A stretch of 64,000 nt of DNA from Labia minor. Lineage: Eukaryota > Arthropoda > Insecta > Dermaptera > Spongiphoridae. The stretch covers positions 10,217,580 to 10,281,579 of the forward strand of contig OY720344.1 in assembly GCA_963082975.1 (NCBI GenBank), written 5' to 3'. How positions within the stretch are numbered: position 1 is the first letter of the stretch; each line of letters starts with the position of its first letter. This document shows positions 25,861 to 37,885 of the stretch, one piece after another. Under the pieces are notes generated by a model. The model had not been told where the DNA came from and did no database searches. It saw nothing but the letters and a program-made list of their open reading frames with translations. The translations under genes were made by a program, and so were the position numbers.

Positions 25861-26505
25861 TCGCTTCACGCTCCTCTTCTTAATGAATATCTTCCACAAG
25901 ATTTTCTATATCTATATAATTCACGCATTGTGAATAAAACTCATCCCTTCATTAAAATAATCGTGATATTCGATTAAAAGTTTGGATCGGTATTAATAAA
26001 ACAGGAAAAGAAAGAAAAGAAAGAAAAGAAACAGTTTAGATATATGAACACACATTAAAAATAGAAATAAAAAAAAACAAACTCAAATTTAAAAATAAAC
26101 TATAATAGGAGTTCTACAGTTTAGTTTAGTTTATCGCATGGCTTTATTCAATTTCTTCTACGTTGCTGATTAAAATGTTATAGGACTCTCAAATATACTA
26201 CTTTTATAGTTGACCTTATTTCTTTTATAAACAAAATAAAGTGTGAAATGATTTTTTTAAAAAAAAAAATATGACATAAAGTCCTTATATTGAAATATTT
26301 AATTATCATTCTCATTATGATATAATATATAACTTAAAAATAATTTTATTAATTTTTAAAATATTAAAATATATTTGTAAATAAAAATAAAAATATATAC
26401 TGTAATTTTTTTTTTAATGATGTGAGCACTACGATTTTGTTGCTATTTTAGTTTTCTTTTTCTTTTTTCTCACATAAACTAGCTCGAGATCCTACTATTA
26501 GATTT
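25861..26505. other. AT-rich block
   Basis: No gene recognised. A GAAAA/AAAGA purine repeat lies near 26,005-26,031. Confidence 0.6.
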
Positions 26506-26650
26506 ATGATGCCAAAAAGGCTGAGATGGCTAGGGCACGTGGTTCGGAGGGGGCAATAAAGTAGTTTAAGAATGCTTGGGGTGGTTAGAAAGAAAAAGGA
26601 AAAATGGTAGGGGCAAGTTCGCATCCAAAAACATTTTATAAATATATCAC
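26506..26650 (+). pseudogene. LINE reverse-transcriptase C-terminal remnant
   Basis: From the ATG at 26,506 the plus strand reads KRLRWLGHVVRRG, the conserved RRLRWLGHV-type motif found downstream of the polymerase domain in many non-LTR retrotransposons. A stop follows a few codons later, and a second in-frame stop lies in the basic tail (VVRKKKEKW). No upstream polymerase motifs are visible, so this is a dead 5'-truncated tail of about 145 bp. Confidence 0.55.
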
Positions 26651-27970
26651 TATAATCAATGAACAAACAACAAATGCATATAAAAATTAAAAATAAAAAT
26701 TTAAATGTATTTTTTTATTAAACATAAATTAATTAATGACAAAAGAATTGTTTTTTTTTTAAAAAAATTAGACAGTTATTAAAAAAAAAATTATAATTTA
26801 ATATTTAATTTAAGTAAACAGGGATTATTCATAATAAAAAAATTAATTAAATATATTATAGAATATGCTTATGTTTTAAAGGAAATATTTATTAATTCCA
26901 TTTGGTTATTTATAATAATTTTAATTTACATTTTTAAATTTATTTATTTAGTTATATAATATTCTCTTTATTTTCAGTTGAATATATATTGTATTATAAT
27001 CATATAGTCACAATATTTTAAAAAAAAAAACAAATCCAATTTTATAAAACTACTCTAACAGGACTGTAATTGTTATAGTTGTTCTGAACATTTATAAGAT
27101 ACTGGGCGGCTGTGTTTGCTCAGATTAAAACATTTGGGCTTTAAAAAATATTTTATCTTTTTTTTTTTTTACTCGAATGTTTACAAAATCACCATGGCTC
27201 AGTATTAAATTTCATTTGGTTTAATATGATCAAAAAGCTCTTATTAAAATGAAATTAAAGGATTTAAATTCATTTTTTATTATCATATATATATATATCT
27301 TTTGGAGAATTGAATACAAACTGATTGGTTCTTGCTAAATTTATAAATTTATGAATGCCATTATTATTCTTATTTAATAAATAATATAATAATTTTTGTA
27401 TCACAAGGTACAAGTACAATACTTTCACTATTTATTAATTTTTAATAAGTTAAAAATATTGGTAATTCTTTTTTTATGTGATTTGAATGCTAGAAAAAAT
27501 ATTCGCTCTTACAATTCATTGGAGCGAATTTAATTTATTTGATATTATTCTCTTTTCAATATTTTTTCGAGATTGTTTATCAATAACATTTAAAAAAAAA
27601 GAAATTATTTTTTTGATTATATAATTTCTTTAGAAATTAATTTGACAGTAAAAATAGATATTTTTGGAAATATTGATCGAGAAAATAAATATATAATGAT
27701 AATCACATTTACTATATAATTTCCCTATGAAGGATTTAAATAGATATCTTTTTTTTTTTTTTTTTTTTTTTTTGATAAATTAAAATTGCATAATATTATT
27801 CAGATATTCTCTGAAAAATATAATAGAACATTATATAAGAATCTACGTAATAAAAGCAACAAATATTTATTAAATTATTTATTAATTTAATTACTTATTT
27901 ATTTTTTTTTCTGATAATTATTAATTAATGACAAAACATATTTTTGAAATGACATAATAATATATTCTAA
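26651..27970. other. AT-rich block
   Basis: Only low-complexity DNA was seen, including a T run of over 20 bases at about 27,751-27,773. Confidence 0.7.
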
Positions 27971-27972
27971 TA

Positions 27973-28336
27973 CAGTAAAACCTCGATATAACGGACTAAT
28001 AGGAGGAAAGGAGTGTCCGTTAAAGTAGTAAAAGTCATTTATATAAAAATAAGTTTAAAATAAACTAAAAAAATAACAATTTTTTGAAAATACACTCTAT
28101 TTAGATATTTAATTAAAAAACAAGTAAAAGATTATACATTCGTTGTGAAGTTATTTTTGATAATTTTATTTGAAAAAGGAATCTTCAATTCCATCTTCAT
28201 TATTTATGATTTCTCATTGTAGCTACAAATTAGTGTACTAATTTGAATATTTATATTTTAATATTTGTCAGGAGTTTTTGTTCCTTATATCCGATATATC
28301 CGTTAAATACAAGTCTGTTATATCGAGGTTTCACTG
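27973..28336. mobile_element. pogo/Tigger-like MITE (364 bp)
   Basis: The left end CAGTAAAACCTCGATATAAC and the right end GTTATATCGAGGTTTCACTG are near-perfect inverted repeats, flanked by TA on both sides (27,971-27,972 and 28,337-28,338). This terminus is typical of the pogo/Tigger branch of Tc1/mariner. The inside is AT-rich and has no transposase. A second short inverted pair (GTCCGTTAAAG against TATCCGTTAAATAC) lies just inside the ends. Confidence 0.85.
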
Positions 28337-28477
28337 TATTGCATATCGATTTTATTTGTTTTTGTTATGTAATTATTTTTAAAATAGTAATAATATTTCT
28401 AAATTTCATCAACATGACTTATTAATATATTATATCATCAATAGAGCTTGTCAACTTTCTTGATGTGCGTGAAGCTA

Positions 28478-28686
28478 GCACCGCCATTTTATAATTCCCG
28501 AAAAAACGAAATTGTGCTATGTTGTGCTAAGTTTGTGCTACGTTGTGCTACGTTTGTGCTACGTTGTGCTACGTTTGTGCCGCAAACGTCAGTCGCCCAT
28601 ATCAAAAAACAAACCGGAAAATAAAAAAAACTCGATTATTTTGCTGGCACCGCCATTTTATAATTCCCGAAAAAACGAAATTGTGC
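28478..28686. repeat. 40-bp direct repeats around a 21-bp minisatellite
   Basis: An identical 40-bp sequence (starting GCACCGCCATTTTATAATTC) lies at 28,478-28,517 and 28,647-28,686. Between them, about three 21-bp units of the type GTGCTACGTTGTGCTACGTTT run from 28,514 to 28,576. The frame across them gives a 7-residue repeat (CYVVLRL), a by-product of the 21-bp period. A partial duplication of a mobile or satellite unit is likely. Confidence 0.85.
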
Positions 28687-30923
28687 AATCTTGGCTACTA
28701 AACATTGTGCCGCAAGCAGAACAATATTCATAAGATCTTCACAATTTGATTATATTATAACAATTATTATAATTATTATTATTATAAACAAAACTATATA
28801 ATAAAACATTATTCTCTATTTTAATAATTTGATTTATATTATAAATTTGAATATAATGAATATTCTTTATATCTTAATAAACCATCAAAAAAAATAAATA
28901 CCTACTTATTATTGTTATATAAATTTAGATGTTAGTCATCTATTTACTTCTATATTTTATCTTAATTTTCCATTACGTATTTATACTTTTAATATATTTG
29001 ATAAAGTTGAAAAATAGTTGAACCATTTTGTATAATAAATTGACAACTTGTGAAAAATAATATTTTTAATAAACAGCCTATAAATTAAAATATATAAATA
29101 TATTTATCAATTTTTTATTTACCTTTATATACAAATATTATTAAAGAAATAAATTTTAAATTAAAAATAATATATTGAAATTAAAAATAATAATAATATA
29201 ATGGTTGAAGGCCCTTTGAAACCATCACTTTTTAGCTATGATAGTTATTTTTATTTATTATTCAAGGTTGGTAGCCATTTACAGTCTCAGCCATAAGATG
29301 TGTTATGTACTTATTTATTAGATAAGTAATTATTTTTATTATTACTATTATTTTTTCATTAATTCTAATATTGTAAGAATAAATAAATTGTTACTAAATA
29401 ATAAATAATCATTATGACTATTATTTAATTTTAATAGGAGAAAATAATATAATCATATTTATTAAATATATACCTACGAGTACATAAAAAACTAAACAAA
29501 TATTTCCTCCACAATAGTTTAGTATAAAAGAAATAAAAAAAAATAATTAAATTGAATTTTATATATGTTATTTGAATTGTAGGTATATAATATATAATTT
29601 ATTAGACATTGATAAACAGATTATTTTGTGGTGGTTGTTTTCTTACTCATTACCCTCCCTTCTAATGTATATAAGGGCGTGAGTCATATAAGAATGAATG
29701 AGGAAGCCATAAATTGATGGAGAGATCAGTTTGGGTGTTAGATCATTCTAAAATATTATTTGTACCTATTATTTATGTAAAATAAACAAAATATAAATTT
29801 AATTAAAAATTATTCGATTCTCAGATAAAAATATTAGACTTACTCCTCCTATATATATTTTTTAGTATATAATTCTGTATTTACTTTGATTCAATCACTA
29901 AATACGCAATACTTTCTATTGAAAAACCAAAGGTTCCTTTAAAAGGAACGATAAAGATAAATCTTAAATGTGAGAAGAATTGATCTATGATCTCGGCTAT
30001 TCTCAACCTTTCCTGGAAAAAAATCTTGAATAGTTCTAGAAGGGGATCCACCAAAAAAAAAATCTGTAAAGAACCGCTTTTTAGGTCAACTTCGGGGGTC
30101 CTTGTTCAGACATGAATGAGAAGTCAAATTGTTTTTCATTGGAACTTAACAAAAAAAAAAAAATAAATAAAAAATCTCCTCTTTCAGTCATCATTTCTGA
30201 ATGTTCACATATTTTATTCAGAAAAATGAAGATAAACTGTTAATATAAACTGATATGTATGTTCTATGTATGTGATTCCGTACCAGGAGCTACCATTAAT
30301 GGTTAATATCGGACTCTATCAGTTTTTAATATTATAAATAATATTTTATTTTTTTTCATAAATAAATGATTAAATGATTATTATTACATATAATTATTTT
30401 AGGCTTTATTATTATTGTATTATTATTTTTTTTCTAAAAATTTATAATCCTTGACGTATTTAAAAATATAATAATATATTTTGAACTTAAGTTCACTCGC
30501 GTAAGGACCCAATAAAAATAATTAAAGTTAAAAACTTTATTTGATCATTTGAAAAATAAAAATCAATTTTTTACAATGTACACGGGGAATTTATTGAAAA
30601 TTGTTTTATGATATCGAATTGTATTTATTATATTTGTATCTTATAAAAAAATATATAAAACTAAGTGTCTTATTTGGTTTTTCATAAATAGTCCCCTTTA
30701 TTTAACATTGTATTACTATATAAGCGTGATTCATTCATTCACATTCCAGTTGTGTGTAAAGAAGTTTTTTAAATTTTTTATTACTTTTTTTTTTACTTCA
30801 CGAATGTAAATTGAAATTATGAATGACTGAATTTCTAAACTTTCAATTCATTATAGTACTAACTCTACCAGTGAAGAAGTTAAAAATTATGAAAAAAAAT
30901 CATAATTTTTCAACAAATAAGTT
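28687..30923. other. AT-rich block
   Basis: No gene recognised. TTCTCAACCTTTCCTGG near 30,000 recalls the end of a hAT transposon, but no partner end was found. Confidence 0.6.
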
Positions 30924-30925
30924 TA

Positions 30926-31722
30926 CGAGTTTTGTTCAAAAAAAAAGGTTTTGAATTATTTCGAAAAGTATTTATTTATTCATCAATATCCATTTTGTCC
31001 CCTTCAAAGTAATTCCCCTCAGATATAATGCACTTATGCCAGCGCTTCTTCCAATTGTCGAAGCATTTCTGAAATGTTTTTCGGTATGACCATCAGCTCG
31101 TTCTTCGATTCCGACTTTATCTCATCAATTGTGGCAAAACACTTTCCTTTCATTGGTCTCTTCAGTTTTTGGGATACGAAAAAGTTGCAGGGAGCCAAAT
31201 CTGGGGAATACGGTGGTTGAGGCATGATTATGGTGTTGCTATTGGCCAAAAAATCTCGAACAAGCAATGATGTGTGAGCTAGTGCCTTATCCATGATTTG
31301 TTTTTCAACAATCCCGATCGTTTGGGCCGTATTGCATCACGTCATTGCAATCGAAGAAAACAGTGAGCAAAACCTTCACATTTGATCGAAATTGGCGGGC
31401 TTTTTTAAAGTGCTTGTTCCACTTATAAGCATTTTTTTTGAGACAAAGTAGAATCGCCGAATGCCACAGTCACCATTTTTGCATTAGAGCACTTTATTCT
31501 ATTTTTAACGAAAAATTTAATACAGATTCTTTGATCCATTTTTTTAAGTAAAAAATCGAAGAACACACAAAAACGGGACCAACTTTTTCAGTTGTCAAAA
31601 ATGGCTGATAATGTCAACATAATAGAAACATATGTGTACCAACATAACAAAAAAAAATCGATATTCGAGTGTACACAGCCCGCGAAAATTCGAAATTCAC
31701 CTTTTCTTTTGAACAGACCTCG
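30926..31722 (-). mobile_element. mariner element with a broken transposase (797 bp)
   Basis: The ends are inverted repeats (CGAGTTTTGTTCAAAAA against TTCTTTTGAACAGACCTCG), each flanked by TA (30,924-30,925, 31,723-31,724). On the minus strand 31,034-31,294 reads MDKALAHTSLLVRDFLA, then PPYSPDLAPCNFF and KLKRPMKGKCFATIDEIK, the C-terminal half of a mariner DD34D transposase. The usual HDNAPAH motif is altered and the third catalytic Asp is Asn here. Upstream, weak matches (FGDSTLSQKK, VKVLLTVF) persist, broken by stops and an internal deletion. The N-terminal DNA-binding part is missing. It cannot encode an active enzyme. The MITE at 7,841 is a shorter relative. Confidence 0.9.
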
Positions 31723-31724
31723 TA

Positions 31725-32221
31725 TACACCATAGTGAAAAAAAATAACAAAAACAGAATGTCATGGTAATTGTTTATTTTTAGAGAACCTTTATAAATGC
31801 TAGACCAACATAGTGCCAAAGAACTTTACCTTTCACATAGTGAAAAAAAAAAATTCTTAGAAATTGAAGCCGACAAAGAGGGCTGCTGACCACCAACACC
31901 ATCATTAGCTGGTGTTAAGGGTCATGAGAGCTGAAAGTCAGTTTTCTTGACTTGAAAAAAAGGACATTAATTTCTAAGAATCCGGCATCTTTTCAAATAT
32001 TATTTAAAAAAAAGTAAATTCTTTCTAGATCGAATATTATTGCAACCGAATATTAACAAAAACAAATTATAATAGGCTCAGGTAGTTAGTTTGACACTCG
32101 ATACATTTTAAGTAAATTACCACTTGCATCATTTTAAGGGATATTAAAGTATGTTACAAAAAGTCAAGTTAATATGTAGGTATTTTTGTAATAGAATCAA
32201 TTCATTTCCTTTAAATCATTC
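31725..32221. other. Unassigned stretch with a wide inverted repeat
   Basis: ATTCTTAGAAATTGAAG near 31,853 pairs with AATTTCTAAGAAT near 31,970, about 125 bp apart. The inside holds CACCAACACC and GGTGTTAAGGGTC as a further pair. It may be a worn foldback element; no target duplication could be seen. Confidence 0.4.
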
Positions 32222-32229
32222 ACTTACTT

Positions 32230-32450
32230 CAGCGGTCGGGGAACTTTTTTAATCATTACCCCAAAATATTTTTGTGTTAGTTGATATTACCCCATGGTGA
32301 AGAGCAGAAAAAAAAACGAAATCTCCTCTTTTTAGCATCTTTCCTATAATAGACACCATGATAATTTTGAAAAGAAAACAATAACTAACAATAACAAAAG
32401 TTTCATTTTTACCCCATTTGGGGTAATTTTCCCCGGTTCCTCGACCGCTG
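32230..32450. mobile_element. hAT MITE with 8-bp target duplication (221 bp)
   Basis: The ends CAGCGGTCGGGGAACTTTTT and GTTCCTCGACCGCTG are inverted repeats. ACTTACTT is present exactly at 32,222-32,229 and 32,451-32,458, the 8-bp duplication expected of hAT insertion. TACCCC/GGGGTA motifs just inside the ends repeat in inverted order. No coding capacity. Confidence 0.9.
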
Positions 32451-32458
32451 ACTTACTT

Positions 32459-32730
32459 CATTATCAATCCACTCTTATATATGATAAAACTTATAATATT
32501 ACTATTAGAAAATCTCGTTTTACCTAGTAATTGTTCATCTTGATTTGAATTAAGAATAGTACCTTGTTATACACAAATAAATTAGTAATCAAAATTTATT
32601 TACTTTAACTTATATATAACTTTATTTATTTTATTATACTGTCATCTAAGAATAACTTTCAACAAAGTATTATGTAATAAAAAGTATTTAAAAATAATTA
32701 ATTATATTGAGTTTTTTTAATCTATAATTG
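32459..32730. other. AT-rich spacer
   Basis: Nothing recognised between the two hAT MITEs. Confidence 0.6.
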
Positions 32731-32738
32731 ATTTAATC

Positions 32739-33032
32739 CAGTGGTTTCCAACCTTTCTGTACCGGCGCCCCCCTTTTTTAAAAAAAATTCTTGCGCTGCC
32801 CTTAATTTTTGTAATAATCTAATTTCATAAATACTCCCATAATATAGTAATTTATTTAATGGGCTACAAAATAACGCATACACATTACACACCTATACAT
32901 ATTCAATTAAGCAAAAACATATTATAGATTATTATAGATTTTAGAAAAAAATTGGTTCTAATACATTCGCGCCTCCTTACAAGAGTCTCGCGCCCCCCTG
33001 GGAGGGCGCGCCCCACAGGTTGGAAAACACTG
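32739..33032. mobile_element. hAT MITE with 8-bp target duplication (294 bp)
   Basis: The termini CAGTGGTTTCCAACCTTTCT and AGGTTGGAAAACACTG are inverted repeats of the common hAT type. ATTTAATC flanks both ends exactly (32,731-32,738 and 33,033-33,040). The subterminal parts are GC-rich (GGCGCCCCCC and GGGCGCGCCCC) around an AT-rich middle. It is a different family from the MITE at 32,230. Confidence 0.93.
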
Positions 33033-33040
33033 ATTTAATC

Positions 33041-35370
33041 TATTTAAGTTTATTTTTTCGAAATAATTATATTATTATTAGATAGAAAATTTTTCAGAAG
33101 GATTTTGCTTTCAATTGAAGAAATCTACTTGTATGACTGAGAGTCCATAAAAATATTAGAAGCATATACTGATTATCCTTTATCAATTTAAATTTGTGAG
33201 TAGTGGTTTTGATGTAGTTTGTGATAAACACTAGTCAAAAAAAATTTATTATTTTTTTTTCTTTTAAATTATTTAGAAAAAAAGCCTATTTTCTTTTAAA
33301 GTAATACATAAACACATTAGAATTTTATATATTTATCTAGATATGTGTTCTTTTTAATATACATACATCTTTTAATTTGTCTTTAACAAGATCAATTAAA
33401 AAAAAAATGGAAATAGATTTATAACTGGTAAATAAAATCAAAGTTTCAATGGAATTTTTTTGAATATAAAATCAATATGTTGATTGAAAATAGAATAAGA
33501 CGCAATGAGAAAATTTAAAAAATAGGTTATTTATATTAATAGTAGTTCTAAGAAAGTTGTTGGTTGTGGGTGGAAAAGGAATTGATGAGTATTTAGTTAC
33601 TCGCTTTTCATATAATTATATATACGAGTATATGTATTAAATACATTCTTATCAAGTGTTTACCACCTTGCACAAGCTGTTATTCTGTTGGTAATTAATG
33701 TCCCTATATACAGATGCTATGTATACAAGCGCATCCCCTGGATGTGTGCTCTGGCCCTATTTAATATTTATAGAATGGCAAGATAATCATGTTGAAATGG
33801 TGTTGGAGCTATCGTCATCATCATCATCATCATTAGAAGCCAAAGAACAACCATTCACCTACTCTATATTTTATGTACGAGTATAGATTGATATTAATAC
33901 AAATAAATCATCATCCTATAATAAAGAAAATATTATCTTCATTAAGTTATATTATTTTTGATAATAAATATATTATGAATTTGCTTTAATATCATTAATA
34001 TTACATGAGTTTATTATAGACTGACTCTATTAGTAGTTATTAGTTTTATTAGGAAAGATAGGATATACAAATTTAATGGAAACATTTATTAATATAATAA
34101 CATCTGAAATTAATTATAATTTACAATGGGATGCTTTTAATTGTATTTAGTGAAATTATTACAAATTGTATAAACGAAACAAAAAAAAAAAAATAATCAA
34201 AATTCAATTTTTTTTTATTATTAAAAAATTATCATTGTTCTTTTGTTGGTAAATACATTAACGCATAAAATAATTATTAAATTATCTTTATAATTAAGAT
34301 GATTATTTAGCAATTATTTATCATAAGTCATATTTATATATGAATAAAATTTGAAATATTATTTATTTTTCATTTTTCACATTAAGACATTCTTATTGAA
34401 TAGAAAATGTAGTTATTTCACTCTTCTTTATATTAATTTTATTGAAATATTAAATTTAAATGACAAGAGATTATACAATCAAATTTGTTATTTTATAACA
34501 TATTTTAGATTAGAAGAATTAGAAAATTTCATTTTTTTTTTAATATGAAATTTTAAAAAGTTTTTTATTAATTTATATATTTTTTTTTAAAAAAAAATCA
34601 TTTTTATGTATTTGTAAAATGTTCAAGCTACATTCCGAAAAAAAATCTCTAAGTAAAACTAAAACTATGTATTATTTTAAAAAAATGAACATATTTAAAA
34701 TATTACTAAATATCCCAATTTTTATTAAATATATTTATATAAACATATAAATACCCACAAATCGACATATTATTTTACAAAGAATTTTTCCATAAATTAT
34801 ACTAGAAAATCTTAAAAAAAAAACCAATAATAGGGTTAATTCATATTTTTTTGATTAGATATCCAATGAATAAAAATAATATTTATTTATATATATAAGA
34901 TAAACTAAAAGAAATATTGAGATTATTAGATTATTTAAACTTTTTCATTGTATTATTAGTAGTAATATATGTATCTATTGTGTAGACATATATATTATGA
35001 TTATTAGCACGAAATTTTGCTTACTTTTTCGAACTATAATTTATATAGCTACCTAAATATACATTAAATCAAAAAAAAAAAAACCCTGAGAAATTCTCTA
35101 TAAATAAAAACAATAAAAAACAACGAACAAACTATGAATGGAGAAATAATTATAGTTAGGGCTAACAAACAAAAAAAAATCTTTGAATTAAAAATCACTT
35201 TTTAAATGTAACTTATAAACTTTATGAAAAACTAGTAAAGAAAAAGACGAATAGATTAAAGAAACATTAATGATCTTAATTGACAAAGTTTTCCTTATAT
35301 TTTCAAAATTAAATGTATTAATCTAAGTTTTCTAATTAAATTCTTTGTTGTTTTTTTTTTTTTTTTGGTT
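33041..35370. other. AT-rich block
   Basis: No gene supported. A short ATC repeat lies near 33,813-33,831 within a slightly GC-richer patch (33,660-33,880); the frame there gives a Ser run and no domain. Confidence 0.7.
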
Positions 35371-35371
35371 T

Positions 35372-35885
35372 TTATCTCTCCCTCTTCAACCATATCTATA
35401 TATTCTTAAAATTAAATATAATTTTGAAATAGAAAAATAGTTTAATAGTAGTAAGTAAGATTTTCAAAAAAAAATTGTAAAATTCAAATCAAAATTTATT
35501 TAAGTTATTAATTCTAAATAATTTTTACATTTTTTAATATGAAAATTTTTTAATTAATAGAAGAAATTGTTTTGATAGTTGATAGTTTAATATGTGTAAT
35601 TCGTATTATCAATACAGGGTGTCCCAAAATGAAAGAGCAGATTTCAATGTATGTCCCAAAATGAAAGAGCTCTAATACGAAATTGAAATCTGCTCTTTCA
35701 TTTTGGGACACCCATTGGAATTTGCTCTTTCTCATTTCGTTTTTATCTCTCCCTCTTCAACAATCTCTATATATTCTTAAAATTAAATATACTTTTGAAA
35801 TAGAAAAATAGTTTAATAGTAGTAAGTAAATGATTTTCAAAGAAAGTTGTAAAATTCAATTCAAAATTAATTTAAGTTATTATAT
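35372..35885. repeat. ~140-bp direct duplication flanking a foldback
   Basis: The segment beginning ATCTCTCCCTCTTCAAC near 35,376 recurs near 35,744. Both continue through TATATATTCTTAAAATTAAA and AATAGTTTAATAGTAGTAAG to TTTAAGTTATTA, with a few differences. The spacing is about 367 bp. The palindromic repeat at 35,615-35,713 lies between the copies. Confidence 0.8.
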
Positions 35886-36188
35886 GTTTAAAAAATTCTA
35901 TTTTATTAATAAAAAATATTAATTTCAAATTGTATATAAATTTAAAAATTAGAATATTTCAATTTGTATTTCAAATTTGTTTTTATATTAAATTCTATAA
36001 AAATTTAAATTGTAAAATTCAAAATTTGTAGCCAACTTCATAATATTACAGACATTTCATACTTACATAGGAAATTATCTGTAATACGAAATTGAAATCT
36101 GCTTTTTCATTTTGGGACACCCATTGGAATCTGATCTTTCATTTTGGGACACCCATTGGAATCTGCTCTTTCATTTTGGGACAGCCTG
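35615..36188. mobile_element. Composite mariner-like foldback with 32-bp repeats
   Basis: The left end CAGGGTGTCCCAAAATGAAA follows TA (35,613-35,614). The right end TTCATTTTGGGACAGCCTG precedes TA (36,189-36,190). Together they form inverted ends of a Tc1/mariner type. A nearly perfect 99-bp inverted repeat fills 35,615-35,713, and three 32-bp units of the same terminal sequence are in tandem at 36,099-36,190. A ~33-bp inverted pair (near 36,046-36,079 and 36,197-36,231) surrounds the tandem part. No transposase was seen. It may be two insertions or one rearranged element. Confidence 0.6.
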
Positions 36189-36227
36189 TATATATAATTT
36201 CTTATGTAAGTATGAAATATCTGTAAT

Positions 36228-36704
36228 ATTTGGTAATGTTTGGTTCTTTGTTGATGGCACCACGTCACGTGTTTGCAGTATTAAAAAATTAATTCCGGTA
36301 GTTTCAGCGATTCAATCAAGCTGAAATTCTATATATAGCAGTTTTATACAATCTTTAATGAAAAATTATCATACATATATATTTATTTTACGGTTAATTT
36401 AGAGGTAAAAAATCAAAACATTGTAGGTAATAACCGATGAGGTAGAAAACTACGAATTTTGAATAATGCCCGTATACCAAATTTTATGATTCTAGCTTAA
36501 CTCTAGTTTTTGCGTAATCTTGTCTACATACATACAAACATACATACATACATACTTACATACACACACACACACATATCTACATACATTTTTCTCAACC
36601 TTAGCGAAAATGATTCAGTAACCTTCAAAACGTATAAAAACATCAAAATCTCGACATCAAAAATTTTCGTGATAGCAATACTATTTATCTGGCGAGATAG
36701 TAAA
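36228..36704 (-). mobile_element. Helentron-like element, family A copy 1 (partial)
   Basis: This copy matches A2 (37,886-38,499) from ATGTTTGG and GATGGCACCACGTCACGTG through the core (ACCAAATTTTATGATTCTAG) and a CATA/CACA microsatellite at about 36,528-36,577 to the terminus GGCGAGATAGTAAAA. The hairpin end is missing where the composite foldback lies on its left. It is more diverged from A2 than A3 and A6 are. Confidence 0.75.
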
Positions 36705-36954
36705 AAGAGAAACATTTGAATTGTATCAGATTCACTTTTACAAATTTGAAATAATGTCTATGATTTTGTAATCATTTGAATGATCATTTCATCAAGCAAG
36801 TGTAATCATCGATGCTAGAATAATTAATATTTGTTTTTAAAAAGTGCAAATAAAAGAGATTTACTTAGAAAAGAATGAAGCAAATAAAAGATAAAAAAAT
36901 ATTTCCTTTTTTTTTCTTTTAATAAATTTTTCTATTAATTTCCATTTCTATTAG
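36705..36954. other. AT-rich spacer
   Basis: Nothing recognised. Confidence 0.6.
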
Positions 36955-37205
36955 ATTGGGACGCATTACTGTGTTTCATTTACAAAGAAAAAAAAAGGAC
37001 ACGAAATGTTGTTGGTTTTTGTTTATAGGCACGAGATTGGAATAGTCAGTCAGTCGATGGGTCGATGGCTTGATGGTGTTGACATTCAGGCCGTCAAACG
37101 GACGTACGGACGCACACACCCGATAAGTTCGAGAGCCACACCAGCACACACACGGTTGATTGATATACGAGAACGGCGCCATCCAGTACATTGAACTAGA
37201 TATTT
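36955..37205. other. GC-richer island among transposons
   Basis: The patch holds CAAACGGACGTACGGACG near 37,096, GTCAGTCAGTCGATGGGTCG near 37,046 and GAACGGCGCCATCCAG near 37,171. Frames on both strands of about 60-70 codons overlap each other; neither has a domain. It resembles the islands of the left half and is not an obvious transposon. Confidence 0.3.
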
Positions 37206-37885
37206 AATATGTACACATACATTTCCAAACTAAACGAAAGTAGGTGGAATGAAATAATCAAAGGAAATTGAAATCATTTCTAATACTTTTTGGGGGAGAA
37301 TTCTTTTTGAGCGATTGATCATGTCAACTCACACATCACTTCGATTGAAATATGATGACAGAATTGGGGTCGGGGTTGAAGGGTGGGGCGCAAAAAGATA
37401 TCGAACTCACTTAGACGAATTGATTAATTATAATCGTAGTTTTAAAATATATGCTAATAGAAATGCTTAATTCAAATAGATTGGATTTTTTTTAAATCCC
37501 CTCCACACACAAAAGATCTTAACTCAATACTATAAACACTGATTATTTAAATTTAATCCTATGAATCTATTAATAATTAATGAATGATAATTTGTATGCT
37601 TATATTTATTTATTTTCAGACAAAAGTATTTAAAATTTTTTTTTTTTTGTTTACTATTATTATAATTTTTATTAATAATCTTAAATTGAACATTGATATA
37701 ATATTTATCTTAACAAATATTATTTAATACATATTAGCTTGTTTTTTGTTTTTTTTTGTTGAGAAGTACTTAAATAAAAGTAAAGAAAAGCAAAAACAAA
37801 TTTGACTTTTTTTAATAAACTCCTATGAGAGTATCACCTTTTTTTATTTATCATACCTAATAAGCGAGTATAAAAATAAAATTAG
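37206..37885. other. AT-rich block
   Basis: No gene or transposon recognised. Confidence 0.65.

Noticed and set aside
25480-25933. Overlapping frames of about 118 codons on the plus strand, plus minus-strand rivals
   Set aside because: Mutually overlapping frames in GC-rich DNA, no domain, ending in a poly-A-encoded Lys run.
29990-30110. hAT element suggested by TTCTCAACCTTTCCTGG
   Set aside because: Only one poor end; no inverted partner or 8-bp duplication found.
33698-33886. 62-codon plus-strand frame with a Ser run
   Set aside because: Ser run comes from an ATC repeat; no domain.
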